Of a DNA stretch of 64,000 nt, positions 33,383 to 46,033 are shown in pieces; within the stretch, counting starts at the first letter, position 1; each line of letters begins with the position of its first letter. This DNA comes from Plenodomus lindquistii. Taxonomy: Eukaryota; Ascomycota; Dothideomycetes; Pleosporales; Leptosphaeriaceae. Below the pieces are notes generated by a model. That model did no database searches. It was not told the origin of the DNA and saw only the letters and a program-made list of their open reading frames with translations. The DNA is taken from positions 248,001 through 312,000 of the forward strand of contig JANUWI010000016.1 of NCBI GenBank assembly GCA_025504975.1, read 5' to 3'. Position numbers and translations under genes: made by a program.

Positions 33383-35757
33383 GATGAAGTCTCGGCTCTG
33401 GGGGTATCAAGGTGGGGTATCAAATAAGCAGACGCTGAAACAATGGGAAGTTTGGTGGAATTGGGAGTGTGGTGGGGTATCAAAGTGATGTGATGTGTCG
33501 AGAACACGGCGAGGACGGGCAGGACAGCTTTATTATTTAGGAAGTGGTTGGTTGCCAGTGACTACGCTACGTCGCACAAAAGGTGTGACATCATATGCGC
33601 GTAACCTCACCAATGCATCCAACGCGTGGAACTGAGCCTGTTTACACTTGTGAACACCCCGCAGGCGCGCACTGGGCGAGCAGTGATTTGCAGCCCATCG
33701 ATCGAACCCGCAGGCTCTGCACCAAGCGCCCACTTTCTCGATGATGCGCCATAGAGTCCCCAACATCGCTCCTACGCTTGCTCAATACAACCAGCACGAG
33801 GCTCAAAAAAGCACACCCCTGGTCTAGATGACGGAGCTGGGACAGCAAAATGCGGGCTGGATGCAAGCCGATCGACGGCCAGGTTCCTCTCAGAGACTTT
33901 ATTACGTCATGCATCAGCCACATTTCCGTGTTAAGCGGATTCTGCGACCAAGTGCTCCCAAAGACGGCTTTGTTTGCTAGCAGCTCGTTGGTGCCGTGTG
34001 CAAATGGCTGGCATTCAATGTGTAGCAGCAGCAGCGCGCCTTCCGCTCCAATGCCGGCCCATAGACAAGATGCTCACGCGCAAATCTGTTCACCTTGTGC
34101 GCCACGTTCTGCAACACCAAGCTTTCGGGATATGCAGCTACCACGTAGCTTCCCCGCTAGCATCACCGTACAATCAATGTGACGACATTCATCTTCCCCT
34201 TGGCAGTTCCCTTCTTCGCCACGGCTGCTCATTCGCTGTCAATACACTGCAAATGGGTCGGGCTCGTGTCGCTGTCAGCTGATGCGGGTTTCACACACCA
34301 CGCACGCATAGAACAGTTTCGGTACACAGAACGGATACTGAAACTGGGACACTGCGGAGATGGAACCAATCCAAACAGCTATGGCCATTGCTACACCTCT
34401 GATCTGCCGCATTTGGCAATCGTATACAGTCTGACGGATTCGAAATGACTGGGGTTCCTGCATGGCAATCATTGTATTGTAGATCATCCGGTAGGCTAGT
34501 CGCAAGCGCTGCAAATGCGGCGCTTTCTTAGCCTTATGGGAACAGGTCATTAGACCCAGCATACCTTTGATCCGAGGGATCTGGAAAGAACATTTGCGTA
34601 AGACTAGAAGACCGACTTCGCGTGCATACAGTCTGAGTGGACCCCTTTAAAACCCCTTCGACCAAACATGGTTTGTCAGAGCAGCACTCTGTCGGCACTC
34701 GTGTTCTTCCTTCTCTAGATGCTCGGAAGGAAGAACACGGCTTGGTTCTGGAATCTGGCGTGAATTCATAAAAGCTCTCAGATACGATTTTAGACTTCCG
34801 ACAAGATCGATCCAAAAATTTCGTACAGCGTGTCATCAAAAGAAAAAAGTACTACTCATGGATAGTCATATCTAATCCCAGCCTAGTCACCCCCATACCC
34901 TCGCTATCATGCTCCTCAAACTAATTCGTCCTCGCAGCCAACTTCTTATTTCCGCTCCAACTTCCGCAGTTTCGACCCTGTGCAAGCTCCATCTCCTTCC
35001 AAAGGTGAGCAGATATGACGTTGCGTGACCCATCGTGTTTGGGTTGTATATGACCGCACTATCTCAGTCATCTCCTGTATGCACCAACACATATAGAGGG
35101 TTGCTCAAAAGTTACAGTTCGATGAACACGATTTTGAGGGACGGCACCTTGCTGCAAACTCATTGTTCCCATATGGCGCTATGAACAGTAAGGGTTCACG
35201 TGGTGGGTGCGTCGAGAGAAATGAGCTCCTCCGCATGGTTTGGCTTTTAATTTTGTTCCGAGGAATCGCTCTGCTGCTTGAGAAACATCGCAACGTACTT
35301 TTGAGGATTAGCCGATCTCTGTGCGTACGATAGTCCGAATGCAAGGCGCAATGAGTCTGACAGCTGTTAGCACACCCGTGTAGCATCCGCCAACCACTTC
35401 TGGACTGATGTTTATGACCTAAGTGGTCGTGGTGAAGGTAGTATGTGGTTTATAATATGTATTTAGCGGAGTCAATAGGGACTCCAGTAGTGGCTTTAAA
35501 TCATCGAACAAGGAACACATGGGATATACAAAACGGCGTAAGAAGGCCAGAAAAATGAGGTACTCGAATCCAAGGTAGCGCTGCGGATGCTGTGAGCGCT
35601 TCAAACGTAGCCGAAACCGATTCCCGAGTTTTTCGTAACTCATGAGCAAGGACGGGGACTGCCTGACGCTTGGTAGCGAACAGTTGTTACGGCCGATCGA
35701 CCAGTGATGCGAACGAGAATTCGTCTCTTGTCGAACGGCCGTTTCCGCCTCCACTGC
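33383..35757. other. Gene-poor interval of 2.4 kb
   Basis: Between two minus-strand genes. ORFs are short and unconvincing. It contains a perfect inverted repeat at 34700-34739 and the promoter of the HAM1-like gene at its left end. Confidence 0.5.
34700..34739. repeat. Perfect 14-bp inverted repeat, 12-nt loop
   Basis: CGTGTTCTTCCTTC at 34700-34713 is exactly mirrored by GAAGGAAGAACACG at 34726-34739, with 12 nt between. It is non-coding; it could be an RNA hairpin, a terminator-like element or a protein-binding palindrome. Confidence 0.85.
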
Positions 35758-36718
35758 CTAGTAACGCGGGCGATCGTCTGGGCGAATTTCAGAACGAATG
35801 TCGGAGCGGATGTCCGGACGACCGTAGTCATCGCCTGGTCTGTCGCCGGGCCTCCCGCCAACCTGACTTCTTCCGCTGCTGCCACCGTCTCCGTAGTGCT
35901 TTCGCCTGAGGGCAGCGAGCCTCTTCTTCTTGGTGTGAGCGTTGATGTATGTACCAATGATGAAGCCGATGATGTTGAAGAATGGCACCCATGTGGTCTC
36001 GGGCAAGAACTGCTGGGCGAAAGCCAGCGAGATGGGCGATGTGACCCAGCTGACCTTCATGACAGGCCAGAAGCCCGCCTTGACAGTGGCCTTGACTTGG
36101 TGGAATGTGCGAGCGCCGGCGATGAGGGCCATGGAGGTGAGGTAGACGCTGTTCTGGATGGGCGAGATCTGGGCATGTTAGCAACGCCGTTGTTGGTATA
36201 GTCGGGGACTACAATGCCACTCACGATCAAGTTGCTGAACAAGATTTGCAGGACCTTTGCCTTGAGGCTCTTGCGGCCCTGGAAGACCTTCTGCAGGGCG
36301 CTGATCAAGACATGGCCGAGCGGCGCGCTGATGAATGCGCCGTAGACGGCCATCTTGGGCACGCGCGAGGTGAAGTAGTGGCCAGACTTGCTTCTGTCGT
36401 GGGCGATCCACGACGCGAGAAACTCTTGCAGGCCCGACAGCGTGCCCGATGTGAGCATCTTGGTGCGCAGAGGGTTGCTCTGTAGCTGCCTGAGGTAGGC
36501 CTATGGCGACTGTCGTTAGTTTCTGATGCAGCAGGCGCGGCCATTGCGCAGAACGCAGTCAAAATCACATTCAAACTCACTGCGAGGTAGCCATTGGGGC
36601 CGCCGCCTTTGGTGAGAGCCTGCCCGACTTCGTGCATCAGGCCCTCCTTTCCCTTGGAAGCCGCGTCGCCAACAGCGGCCGTCGTCTTGAGCGTCTCCTT
36701 CTCGAACTTGACCGACAT
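35758..36718 (-). CDS. Mpv17/PMP22-family membrane protein
   Basis: Small integral membrane protein of the Mpv17/PXMP2/Sym1 family of peroxisomal and inner mitochondrial membranes. Three exons on the minus strand: 36581-36718, 36225-36500 and 35758-36168, giving 274 aa. Family blocks are AYLRQLQSNPLRTKMLTSGT at the start, then DRSKSGHYFTSRVPKMAVYG, APLGHVLISALQKVFQGRKS and the C-terminal VKAGFWPVMKVSWVTSPISL with FLPETTWVPFFNIIGFIIGTY. About four spans are visible. After the last span comes a charged tail with IRSDIRSEIRPDDRPRY and a KKKR cluster, suggesting a peroxisomal (Pxmp2-like) member, but location is inferred. The second intron has an ATCCAG-side in-frame join (SNLI-ISPIQ). Confidence 0.9.
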
Positions 36719-38245
36719 GGCGCCTGCAGTCGAGCACGACGGTGGCGAGACGTAGATGGACGCGTGGAATGGGGGTGGATTGCAGCGGGCGAGGGCGAGG
36801 GTGAGGGCGAGGGTGAGGGTGGAGCGGGTGGGCGGGTGTGGAGCTGGCGTTGGCGATGGCTGGGGACAGGAACAGTAAACAGCGGCAACTGGGCATGCTT
36901 CCTCGGCTACGCTAGCGGTTTAGCGCCAGACGCCCAGCGATGCCATGTCAGCCAGAATTACCGTGACTGGCACCACGACGACCTCGGGCTTGGATGCTGA
37001 CCTGGACGACTACTGGTACTTAACCATGTGCTGATTTGTCGCGTCGGCTATCCTTGTCGTCTCGTCGACTCGACACTGTACGCATGCGCAGCATGATATG
37101 AGGAGATTTCGATGCCCTCTCGACTACAGGTAGCGGCCCGGTCGGCTTGCATGCCTGGATGCTTTTGCCCAAACAGCATCGGAGCCCGCCGCTTCGAGAA
37201 GGCTTTGTTCATGCATCGCCCGTCACCATAATGCGCGCATAAAACCTACTCGACGCGCATCTCCCGTACTTACTGCAGCCCATTGTCAATATTTGCAATA
37301 CAGTGTCATTTGCACGCGGATAGGAGACACCATGCTCTCAGGTGTGCTCAAGAGTTGCCTGAGCATCTCATCTGAGATACTCTATACAAAGGAGCTTGTA
37401 CTGGTACTCATTGACTCCCCACTACAACACGAGGGCACGACTCCTCAGCCTGCAAAGCAGCAAAGAGCCCTAGGTCTACTGGCTCTGCAATCTCTGTGGC
37501 CAGTACCACGTAGAAAATGACGGCTTGTACTACACCAGCTTCCTCAGAAATTTGAAGCCAACGTCAACCTCCTGTCACTAGACTCGACTCTCATTCAACA
37601 CCGTCTCACACCCAGTGTCTTGAAAGCAGCATTCTGTCAAGTCCCCTCATCACTGCTTGTAATTTGTTGGGTGTCACCATGTTTCACTGAGCGCTTTCCT
37701 CGTCGGGCGACCGTTTGTACGCACCGTTTGTATGTCTTGGCATCCAAACACTTATCATTTCTCGCAGTTGCAACGTCCACAGACTCTCTCTTCTGACATA
37801 TTGTTCGAATTTTCTGACAGAATTCTCGTATCATCAAAGTAGAAGATTGTACATGCGCAAGAGCTAGGTAAGCAGATTGTCCCACTGTACTATCCGTGTC
37901 ATCAACCGCTGTTGGACGGCGTCCCAGCAGCAATCAATCTTCTCTGGTCTCACATCATCCCACCTCGATCATTTCGAGCCTTGACCTAGCTATGAGATCT
38001 GTGGTCGTGCTCCAAGCGTTCCAAGTTCCTATCAAGTCACTCTTTCCTTACCCCAACTTGGGAGCTAACGACCACCAAACGCAGCTGCCAGATCATTTCC
38101 CTGACAATTCCGCCATCCTTCCAATCCTTCTCCACGTTTTGGTCCTCACCTCCATTTGGAGCTCCACGCCTGCGCGCGTGCATTGCAGCTAACATCGACA
38201 CCAAAGCCTCTGAGGCATTTGCTTGAGACCCGGACTTCTACCAGC
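36719..38245. other. Gene-poor divergent interval
   Basis: 1.5 kb between the Mpv17-like gene (minus) and a hypothetical gene (plus). It includes a GAGGGY minisatellite at 36791-36820 in the leader/promoter of the Mpv17-like gene. No other gene is supported. Confidence 0.45.
36791..36820. repeat. GAGGGY hexamer repeat
   Basis: Five units of GAGGGC/GAGGGT in tandem, 70-100 bp upstream of the Mpv17-like start; on the gene's coding strand it is a C-rich pyrimidine tract, common in fungal promoters. Confidence 0.8.
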
Positions 38246-39895
38246 ATGCCCAGACGCACTCGGGTGCCCGACTGCACCCATGGGGTCCTGGATCGCGTCT
38301 ATGACAATGACCTGTCATGTTTTGTCTGCGGCCGCCCTCCGGCCTTGGGCTTCCTCTACCAGTGCGCCCAAGACTGCGAACCAGAAACTTTGCGCGACTA
38401 CATCATGCTAGCAGACCCCGATCAAATAGAAACAGCCAAATCGGATGTGCGGCTACGACTGGAGCGCTTCAAAATGAGCGAGAGTATTATTCGTGCTGCA
38501 GAGAGCGGCCACTACACCACTGCACACCTGGACAAGCTGATTGGGCTCAAGCAAGAGATGAGACAGACGATCATGGATAAGCTCCAGGGTAGTCAGAACA
38601 ACGACGCCATGTCAAGATTGGCCAGCATGGCGGAGTCATTCTCCAACAAGTTCCCTTCGAATCACGACGGTACTTTCAGCAGCAAACATGTGGTAAGTCA
38701 CATCTTCATACTGTGTTTCTCAGCAAGTACAGAGAAATCCGTACATGTTGAGTTCTCAACTTACCCAAGGAGCATGACACTTGAGCCTACATGCCAGCAA
38801 GTAGTTCACGAATGCACGGAGAATCGTCACACTATCCTGTCTCCTAGGGAAAGACCACATGCGGTGTCTGAATAGTTCCTACGCAGATCATAGTGTGCTG
38901 TGTTCACTGCGTTAAATAGCACCTCTGACCCTGAGAATCCAATGCTGACCGCCACGTAGATCCCACAGGGATGCATATTCCGCGCCTGCCACGCCTGCCG
39001 TCCATACTACCGCGAACGCGTCTTCATCTCTTTCCAAGCTGTCATCGCCGGCGACTTTGCCCCCATGACACGAAAAAGCAGCGAGCACCTCCCCACCAAG
39101 TCCTCAAGCATTTTGCGAACCATTGGCACCACTGTCCCATGTCCCCCCTCCATGATGACTCTCGGCACCATCCCCTCCACACTCCCCACTTCATCTTCCT
39201 TCCCATACTCGACAGACGGACCAAACTCCACCTCCAGCAGCTCCAGCTCCGTCACCTTCAAGACCACGCAATCCGACGTCGACGAGATCTCAGCCCAGCG
39301 CCGCCCTCGACGCCGTTTCTACACCAAGGGTCGGCGAAGCTCAGGCGACATAGCGCGGGACCTGTCGCGCCTCCCCTCATTCTTCAGCACAGAAGGTCTC
39401 AAGTTAGCGGTTCAAAGCATCTTTCGTCCAGGCCGAGAATCCAGCTCCTCAGGCTCCAACATCACGCTTCCTCTTCCCCGAACAGGCACGGTCCGCGATC
39501 TCACTGACTCATCCATGGTCGGCGAATTCGATATCGGCGCCTTACGTCGGGTTCGCAGGCAAAAGGAGCGGAACGAGGTCAAGAACGGGACATATAATGG
39601 TGGGTTCGAGGATATCGATGCTGATGTCGAGGCGCATGCACATCGTCTGTCGTTTCGCGAGGACCAGGATGAGGGCTCGGATAACTACTCGGTCTACTCG
39701 TGCGTGGAGGAGGGCAGCGAGGTGGAGGTGCAGGGTGGACTGGCGCTAAGGGAGGAGACGGTCGAAATGCATACACCGGATCTACACGCCGTTGACTTGG
39801 GCCCGTTGAAGGGCGGATCTTCGTTGTGCGCTGAGGAGGTGGATGAGGAGTTTGGCGATGTTGGGATGCAGAGTATTATTGCTCATCAGATGTGA
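38246..39895 (+). CDS. Hypothetical Cys-pair protein
   Basis: Not recognised as a named family. Proposed exons: 38246-38692 and 38960-39895, giving 460 aa. The donor is GTAAGT and the acceptor is CGTAG at 38959; CACAG at 38968 also keeps frame and would shorten the protein by three residues. The 267 bp intron is long for this window. The N-terminal region has CTHGVLD, CFVCGRPPALGFLYQCAQDC and a helical segment (DVRLRLERFKMSESIIRAAE). Right after the intron comes GCIFRACHACRPYYRERVF, so the cysteine pairs from both exons could bind zinc. The second half is Ser/Thr-rich and acidic (VEEGSEVEVQGGLALREETV). There is no signal peptide. It is probably a conserved ascomycete gene, judged by the Cys pattern falling on both sides of the splice. 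Confidence 0.7.
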
Positions 39896-40559
39896 AGAAC
39901 AACACATCACATCACATTCACATTCACAAGCGCAAGGAGAAAGTACAAGAGGTCGAATTTTTGCTGTTTGAGGGGGTACAGGTATTACGCGGCAGACCTC
40001 TTTTTGAAAAGACCAGGGCAAAAGGCAGCATACAGAGTCAGACAGACCAACTAGCAATTAATAATAATAACACCATTACTACATACGCACATTTCCGGTT
40101 ATTCGAGCAATGTGAAGTGAGTGAGTGAGTGAGTGGCAAGCAAATACTTTTCGTTTTACCTACTACACTACTACATAAGGCTAACTTACACAAAGGAAGA
40201 TTTGTTACAGACAGGCAAGGCAGAGACTGGTGCAAAAAAGAAAAGTTATGATTGATTGATGACGCTTTACCCGAACAAGGAAGGTATACAAAACTGAGGA
40301 TTTGACTTTAGGGGAAAGAAAAGAAAACAGTAGTCGTGAGTCGTTATGCAAACGTGGGAGGGAGATGGAAGAAGACGTCGAGGGACTTGTGGTAGTAGCG
40401 GGATCGCTGGTGATGTCGATCATGGCGATGCCGTATGGACGGGCGATCTCGTGGTAGGGTGGTTGTGCATGGCAATTAGCCATGGCCATGATGTGCGTGG
40501 TGAAGTAGTGTTGTTGTATGTGGGTGTGGGTTTGCGTATGTACAGTTCCCATCTGACAA
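39896..40559. other. Convergent intergenic region
   Basis: 664 bp between 3' ends. It holds short simple repeats, including (GTGA)4 at 40117-40132 and an AAT-rich run at 40057-40070, which suit 3' UTRs. No gene is supported. Confidence 0.5.
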
Positions 40560-41870
40560 TCACCGAATAGACAGTGGTTGTTGCGTAGGCGGTGGCATAT
40601 TCGCAGTCGCGCCTAGATGCGACGCGGGTTTCGATGCGGGTATCGACCCACCAATACTAGCTCCAGATACGACGCGTTTCTGCTCGCCTTCCCTCTTCTT
40701 CGCCAATAGACTCTTGAACGCGCCCAGGCATCTCGCAAGCGAATTCTCGTCGGGCGCGCAAAACTTGAAGTTCTTGTCCTCGGATATGACCTGCATGCAA
40801 TACTGTTTGCTCTTGCTGACGGCGTCAATGTCCACGGCGTCGATGATGCTCGAGAAGGGTATGATGACGTTGGCAGAGTACTCTTGTTCGTTCTTGTAGA
40901 AGGCGAGGCATTTGGGGCGAAGTACGACCCAGACTTTCTTCCATTGGCGGACGCCGCCTTTTGATTTGAGGACGTAGAGCCAGCCGTGGTAGACGACACG
41001 TTCGTCGTCGGGGGTGGAGCCGATGTTGGACTGTTGGCTGACGTTGCGCTTTTGCTTGATCTCTCTCTTGGGGAGAGAGGAGGCGGAAGCGTGAAAGCCC
41101 GTATCGGAGAAGTCAAAGTCGGAGATTGAGGCGCGTTCGTTGCCTGAATAATTGAGGGCTTGGGAAGGGCGGCGTGCGCCTTGATTGGGGGTGTCTGTGG
41201 TTTTGGAGTTGGACGGTATCCGCATTGGGGCAGGGTCTGCTTCTGACGAGCTGGACACGAGATCTCTTCTAGAGTTGCCGAGAGCTAGACTTCCATAGGG
41301 CTTGCTGGTGGCTGGGCTGAGGGGCATGAAGTCCTCAGCCTCGTCGCCGTCCATGCGCGCCGCTGCCCGTATGAGGTCAACCCATTCCTGCGCTTGCTTG
41401 TCGGTCGAGGCACCGAGGTGGTAGTTGCGCGCGGGTGTAAAGATGCCAAAGACATGGTCCATCTTTTTCTTTGAGTCTCGCTGGCGTGCGACGGCGGTGA
41501 CTTCAGAGAGGTTGATCTGGTGGCGCAGTTTCGTCTCGTCCTTGTCCTTGTATATCGAGAGGCAGTTGGGGCGCAGGACGACGTATATGGGCCGCCATGA
41601 CTGCGATGATTAGTACGTGTCCTCCAGCATGGAATCGCGTCTACCGACTCTTGTCTTGCGCGTGCGCTTCTGTACGATGCCAGCCTTGATGATGCGGTCG
41701 AACTCGAAGCAGCCATTTTGGTTGACGGGCGACATGACGCCTATATTGGCACTGGAGGATTTTGCGGTTTCGAAGCGCGGTGGTGCAGGCGCATCGAGGC
41801 GCATGCCAGGCGAGCGGATTGATATTGGATCCGAGGGCTTAGGGGTGCCATCTGCGAGAGTTGCGGCCAT
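40560..41870 (-). CDS. Double PH-domain protein
   Basis: Likely phosphoinositide-binding adaptor at membranes. Two exons on the minus strand: 41649-41870 and 40560-41600, giving 420 aa. The first PH domain begins in exon 1 (FEFDRIIKAGIVQKRTRKTR) and runs through SWRPIYVVLRPNCLSIYKDK to the C-terminal helix DKQAQEWVDLIRAA. A Ser-rich linker (SSSSEADPAPM) follows. The second PH domain (about 235-345) has VVYHGWLYVLKSKGGVRQWK, KVWVVLRPKCLAFYKNEQEY and the terminal helix SLARCLGAFKSLLAKK. The intron has an atypical GTCGGT donor but a TACTAATC branch site and GCAG acceptor. The frame is right only with that donor. The start ATG is at 41870 (MAATLADG); an upstream in-frame ATG at 41888 is less likely. 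Confidence 0.87.
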
Positions 41871-42559
41871 GGTGGCAGAAGGCCACATTCACAGGGTGCA
41901 GGGTGCAGGGCGCAGGGTCGGCTGTGGGTGTCAGGTGGGTGTGCGGTGTGCGGCCTGGCCCACTGCGGCCGTGTTTTGGGTGTTGTTGTTGTTGAGGGAG
42001 ACGGGCAGGCGTGCAAGTCGTGGACGGATGCGGCAGATGAGCGACAGGGGAGTGCAGAGCAAACCATGGGGCGAGCGAGGCAGGCGCGGCGCCGACTATA
42101 TGTGAAGCAGCGGCAGCAGGCAGCGTCGTCACTGGTCACTGGTGCTGCAGGCCTGTTGCCCGCGCCCATACTCTAGAGTGCGGCCGAGAGCAGCGGCGCG
42201 CAGAGTGGCCGGCGGTGCGGTGAAGCTTTGGGGGCGCGGGAGAGCTAGCTGGCGTGTATGGAGACGAGACCCAGGCCTAGGGGTGCAGTGGTGACGCTGA
42301 GCAAATCATGGCTCATGGCGGGGTCCAGCACTCAACAACCGTTTCATGTCTTTTGCACCGCATCCAGCCAGCCCACCATTGCTATCCTCCCCCCCCTTCC
42401 GCCTTCCATAGCCGCCGAGACACTGCACCGCACACTGCACCGCACACTGCACACTTTCCATTGCGCTTGGACGGCCTTCACTGCGTTGCATCCCCACTCG
42501 AAACACGTTGCGCCGCCGCCATCTGCCTCTTCCAGCCCTCACACCACACCCCCGCCACC
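41871..42559. promoter_or_regulatory. Divergent promoter region: PH gene / EFL1
   Basis: 689 bp between divergent starts. It contains four tandem CAGGGTG-like heptamers (41892-41919) in the PH gene leader and a 12-mer repeat CACTGCACCGCA (42421-42453) about 110 bp upstream of EFL1. The EFL1 leader is pyrimidine-rich. Confidence 0.55.
42421..42453. repeat. 12-bp direct repeat, 2.7 copies
   Basis: CACTGCACCGCA occurs twice in tandem followed by a partial third copy (CACTGCACA), in the EFL1 5' flank. Confidence 0.85.
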
Positions 42560-45500
42560 ATGGTCGTAGTCGCCCCAGATAAATTGGTGGCGCTGCAACG
42601 GTCGCCTGAAACCATAAGAAACGTTGCGTGTCCCTTTCTCTCAACACGTCGTCGCACGTGCTGACGACGCGCAGATTTGTGTGCTTGCCCATGTCGACCA
42701 TGGCAAAACCTCCCTCACAGATGCCCTCATCGCCACAAACGGCATCATCTCCCCCAAGCTCGCTGGCAAAATCAGATACCTAGACTCGAGACCTGATGAA
42801 CAACTACGCGGCATCACCATGGAGTCCTCAGCCATATCGCTGTACTTCTCGTTGCTGCGCCGGTCGGCCCCAGAGGCGCAACCAGAACAGAAAGAGTTCC
42901 TGATAAATCTCATAGATTCGCCTGGCCACATAGACTTCAGCTATGAGGTCTCTACAGCATCGCGTCTCTGCGATGGCGCCATTGTGCTCGTAGACGCCGT
43001 CGAAGGCGTGTGTAGTCAAACAGTCACCGTGCTGCGACAGACATGGATCGAGAAGCTGAAGCCTTTGCTCGTAATTAACAAAATGGACCGGCTAATCACA
43101 GAACTCAGAATGAGCCCAGGAGAAGCATACACACATCTAAGCAAGCTGCTCGAACAGGTAAACGCCGTCATGGGCAGTTTCTACCAAGGAGAGCGCATGG
43201 AAGACGATGCCCGCTGGCGCGAGAAGATGGAAGAACGCCTGAACGCCGTGGCTGACGAAAAGACTGACACTCGTGAATCTCGTGTATCGAGCCTCATAGA
43301 CAACGCTGATGGCATTGACACTACCAGTACACCTGCCGAGTATGAGGAAAAGGACGATGAAGATATTTACTTTGCGCCAGAAAAGAACAATGTCATCTTC
43401 GGCAGCGCCATTGATGGCTGGGCCTTCACTGTGAAACAATTTGCTGGTCTATACGAGCGAAAGCTAGGTATAAAGCGCTCCGTACTAGAAAAAGTCCTAT
43501 GGGGTGACTTCTACCTCGACACCAAAACGAAACGGGTGCTCAGTTCCAAGCATCTCAAAGGCCGCCACCTCAAGCCCATGTTCGTCCAACTAGTCTTGGA
43601 GAACATATGGGCCATTTACGAGGCTACTACAGGAGGTAACAATGGGAAGGGGTGCGTGGATTTCCTTTCCTTCGTTCTTGTTGCTTTACGTGTATGTACT
43701 ATAGTCAATATACTTATACGTCGCAACACAGAGATCCTACCATGGTCGAAAAGATTACCAAATCTCTCAATATTACCCTTCCAGCACACATCATGCGATC
43801 GCGCGATCCTCGCGCGCTGTTGATGGCCCTCTTTGCGGCTTGGCTACCATTGTCGACTGCGCTGCTGGTATCCGTAACCGAGTATCTTCCACCACCTCCC
43901 AAGGCGCAGGCCGAGCGAATACCTGAGATCTTGGATTCCTCTCCAGGCGCCGATTATGTTGCACCAGAAGTACGTGATGCCATGACTGGATTCAAGGCCG
44001 ACGGAGACGCCCCTGTTGTGGCTTACGTCAGTAAGATGATCTCAGTGCCTGACAGCGAGCTTCCACAAAACAAGCGTCGAGGAGGAGCTCTTACGGCAGA
44101 GGAGGCAAGAGAGATGGGACGCAAGAAGCGCGCGGAAATCGCTCGACAACAGGCTGCGAATACAGAAGACGCAGATATAGGCAGTGTCACCAATGCCCTG
44201 AGCTCCGCTGCTATCGGCGAGACCGAGACACCCGAGGAAGAGACACCACAAAATAAGGGTGAAGTCGAGCATCTGATAGGCTTTGCGCGCATCTTCTCTG
44301 GTACTCTGAGCGTCGGAGATGAAGTCTATGTGCTGGGGCCCAAGTTCACACCGGCCAATCCACATGCCGCACCAGAGCCACAGAAGGTCAAGGTTACTGC
44401 TTTGTACCTCATGATGGGCCGTGGACTGGAGCCGCTGACATCAGTACCTGCTGGTGTCGTCTTTGGCATTGGTGGACTTGAAGGGCATATGCTCAAGTCA
44501 GGCACCCTCTGCTCACAACTGCCGGGTTCGCCCAATCTGGCTGGTGTACAGATGGGTACGCAGCCCATCGTTCGCGTAGCTCTCGAGCCTGAGAATCCCT
44601 ATGACTTGGACAAGATGATCAAGGGCTTGAAGCTGCTCGTACAAAGCGACCCATGCGCAGAGTACGAACAGTTGCCAAGCGGAGAGCACGTCATCCTGAC
44701 AGCCGGCGAACTGCATCTTGAACGATGTCTCAAGGATCTCCGCGAGCGTTTCGCCAAGTGCGAGATCCAGGCCGGTGAACCCATCGTTCCCTACCGTGAA
44801 TCGATTGTTGCAGCAGCCGAGATGAACCCACCCAAGGATCCAAGCTTACCACGCGGGACCGTACTCGGCGAGACAGCCAGCAAACACGTCTCCGTTCGCC
44901 TTCGCGTACGCCCGCTGCCACCAAGTGTGACCGAGTTTCTAGGCAAGAATGCAGGAGCGATTCGAAGGTTGTATTCGGAGCGAAGAGGCGAGGATGAGCA
45001 CAACTCGCCGAACGTCATCGCTGGTGCAGAACAAGACGGCATGCAGGAGGCCGAGCAACGAGAGATCGGACACGCTCTCGACTTTACAGAGTTCAAGAAG
45101 CAGCTCAAAGCTGCGTTTGCAGAGGCAAAAGGACAAAAGGAAATCTGGGCCGATGTCATTGAGAAAATCACAGCGTTTGGGCCAAGGAGAGTAGGTCCGA
45201 ATATCTTGGTGGACGCCACCAAGAATGGAATCTGTGGGAAAGCGTAAGCCACCTTCGTCGCTGAATACACAACACCTCAAACACTAACACGAACAATCAG
45301 TCTCCGCGATACAGAGTCCCCCTCCCAGGACCCCTCCAACACAGACGCCCCCTCAGACCGCACAATCACGCCCTCAACCTTTGCTTCGACCATAACCTAC
45401 GCCTTCCAACTCGCCACCGCCCAAGGCCCCTGCTGCGCCGAACCCATCCAAGGCATCGCCGTCTTCCTCGAGGACGTCGTCCTCGCCATCCCCGACGATG

Positions 45501-46033
45501 AATCCGCTCACGACCGCGGCCGCTTAACCGGCGAGGTCATAAAAGCCGTCCGCTCCTCCATTCACCAAGGCTTCCTCGACTGGTCCCCCCGCATGCTCCT
45601 CGCAATGTACAGCTGCGAAATCCAAGCCTCTACCGACGTCCTCGGCCGCGTCTATGCCGTACTAACCCGCCGTCGCGGCACCATCTTATCCGAAACCCTA
45701 TCCTCCACATCCTCTGCATCCACAACCGGAAACCAAACTTTCACCATATCCGCGCTCCTCCCTGTCGCAGAATCCTTTGGGTTCAGCGACGAGATCCGCA
45801 AGAGGAGTAGTGGGTCTGCGAGTCCGCAGCTTAGGTTTGCCGGGTTTGAGATGCTGGATGAAGATCCGTTTTGGGTGCCGTTTACGGAGGATGAGTTGGA
45901 GGATTTGGGCGAGTTGGCGGATAGGGAGAATGTGGCGAGACGGTATGTGGATAAGGTGAGGAGGAGGAAGGGGTTGCTTGTTAGGGAGGTGTTGGTGAGG
46001 GATGCGGAGAAGCAGAAGACGTTGAAGAGGTAG
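42560..46033 (+). CDS. EFL1: Ribosome assembly GTPase EFL1/RIA1
   Basis: EF2-like cytosolic GTPase that, with SBDS/Sdo1, releases Tif6/eIF6 from pre-60S ribosomal subunits. Four exons: 42560-42622, 42675-43651, 43732-45243 and 45301-46033, giving 1094 aa, close to yeast Ria1. The P-loop is AHVDHGKT (about residues 26-33), split from the N-terminus by the first intron (IRN-ICVLAHVD). Others are RGITMESSAISLYF (switch I), DSPGHIDFSYEVSTASRLCDG (G3) and INKMDR (G4). The EFL1-specific insertion follows domain I (EYEEKDDEDIYFAPEKNNVI). FLKVEP-like EF2 domains then lead to VTEYLPPPPKAQAERIPEIL, GELHLERCLKDLRERFAKCE and the C-terminal elongation-factor fold PIQGIAVFLEDVVLAIPDDE. It lacks the diphthamide loop of EF2, as expected. 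Confidence 0.96.

Noticed and set aside
33661..33740. GGTTCGATC-like box on the minus strand as a tRNA B box
   Set aside because: No acceptor, anticodon or T-stem pairing could be drawn around it.
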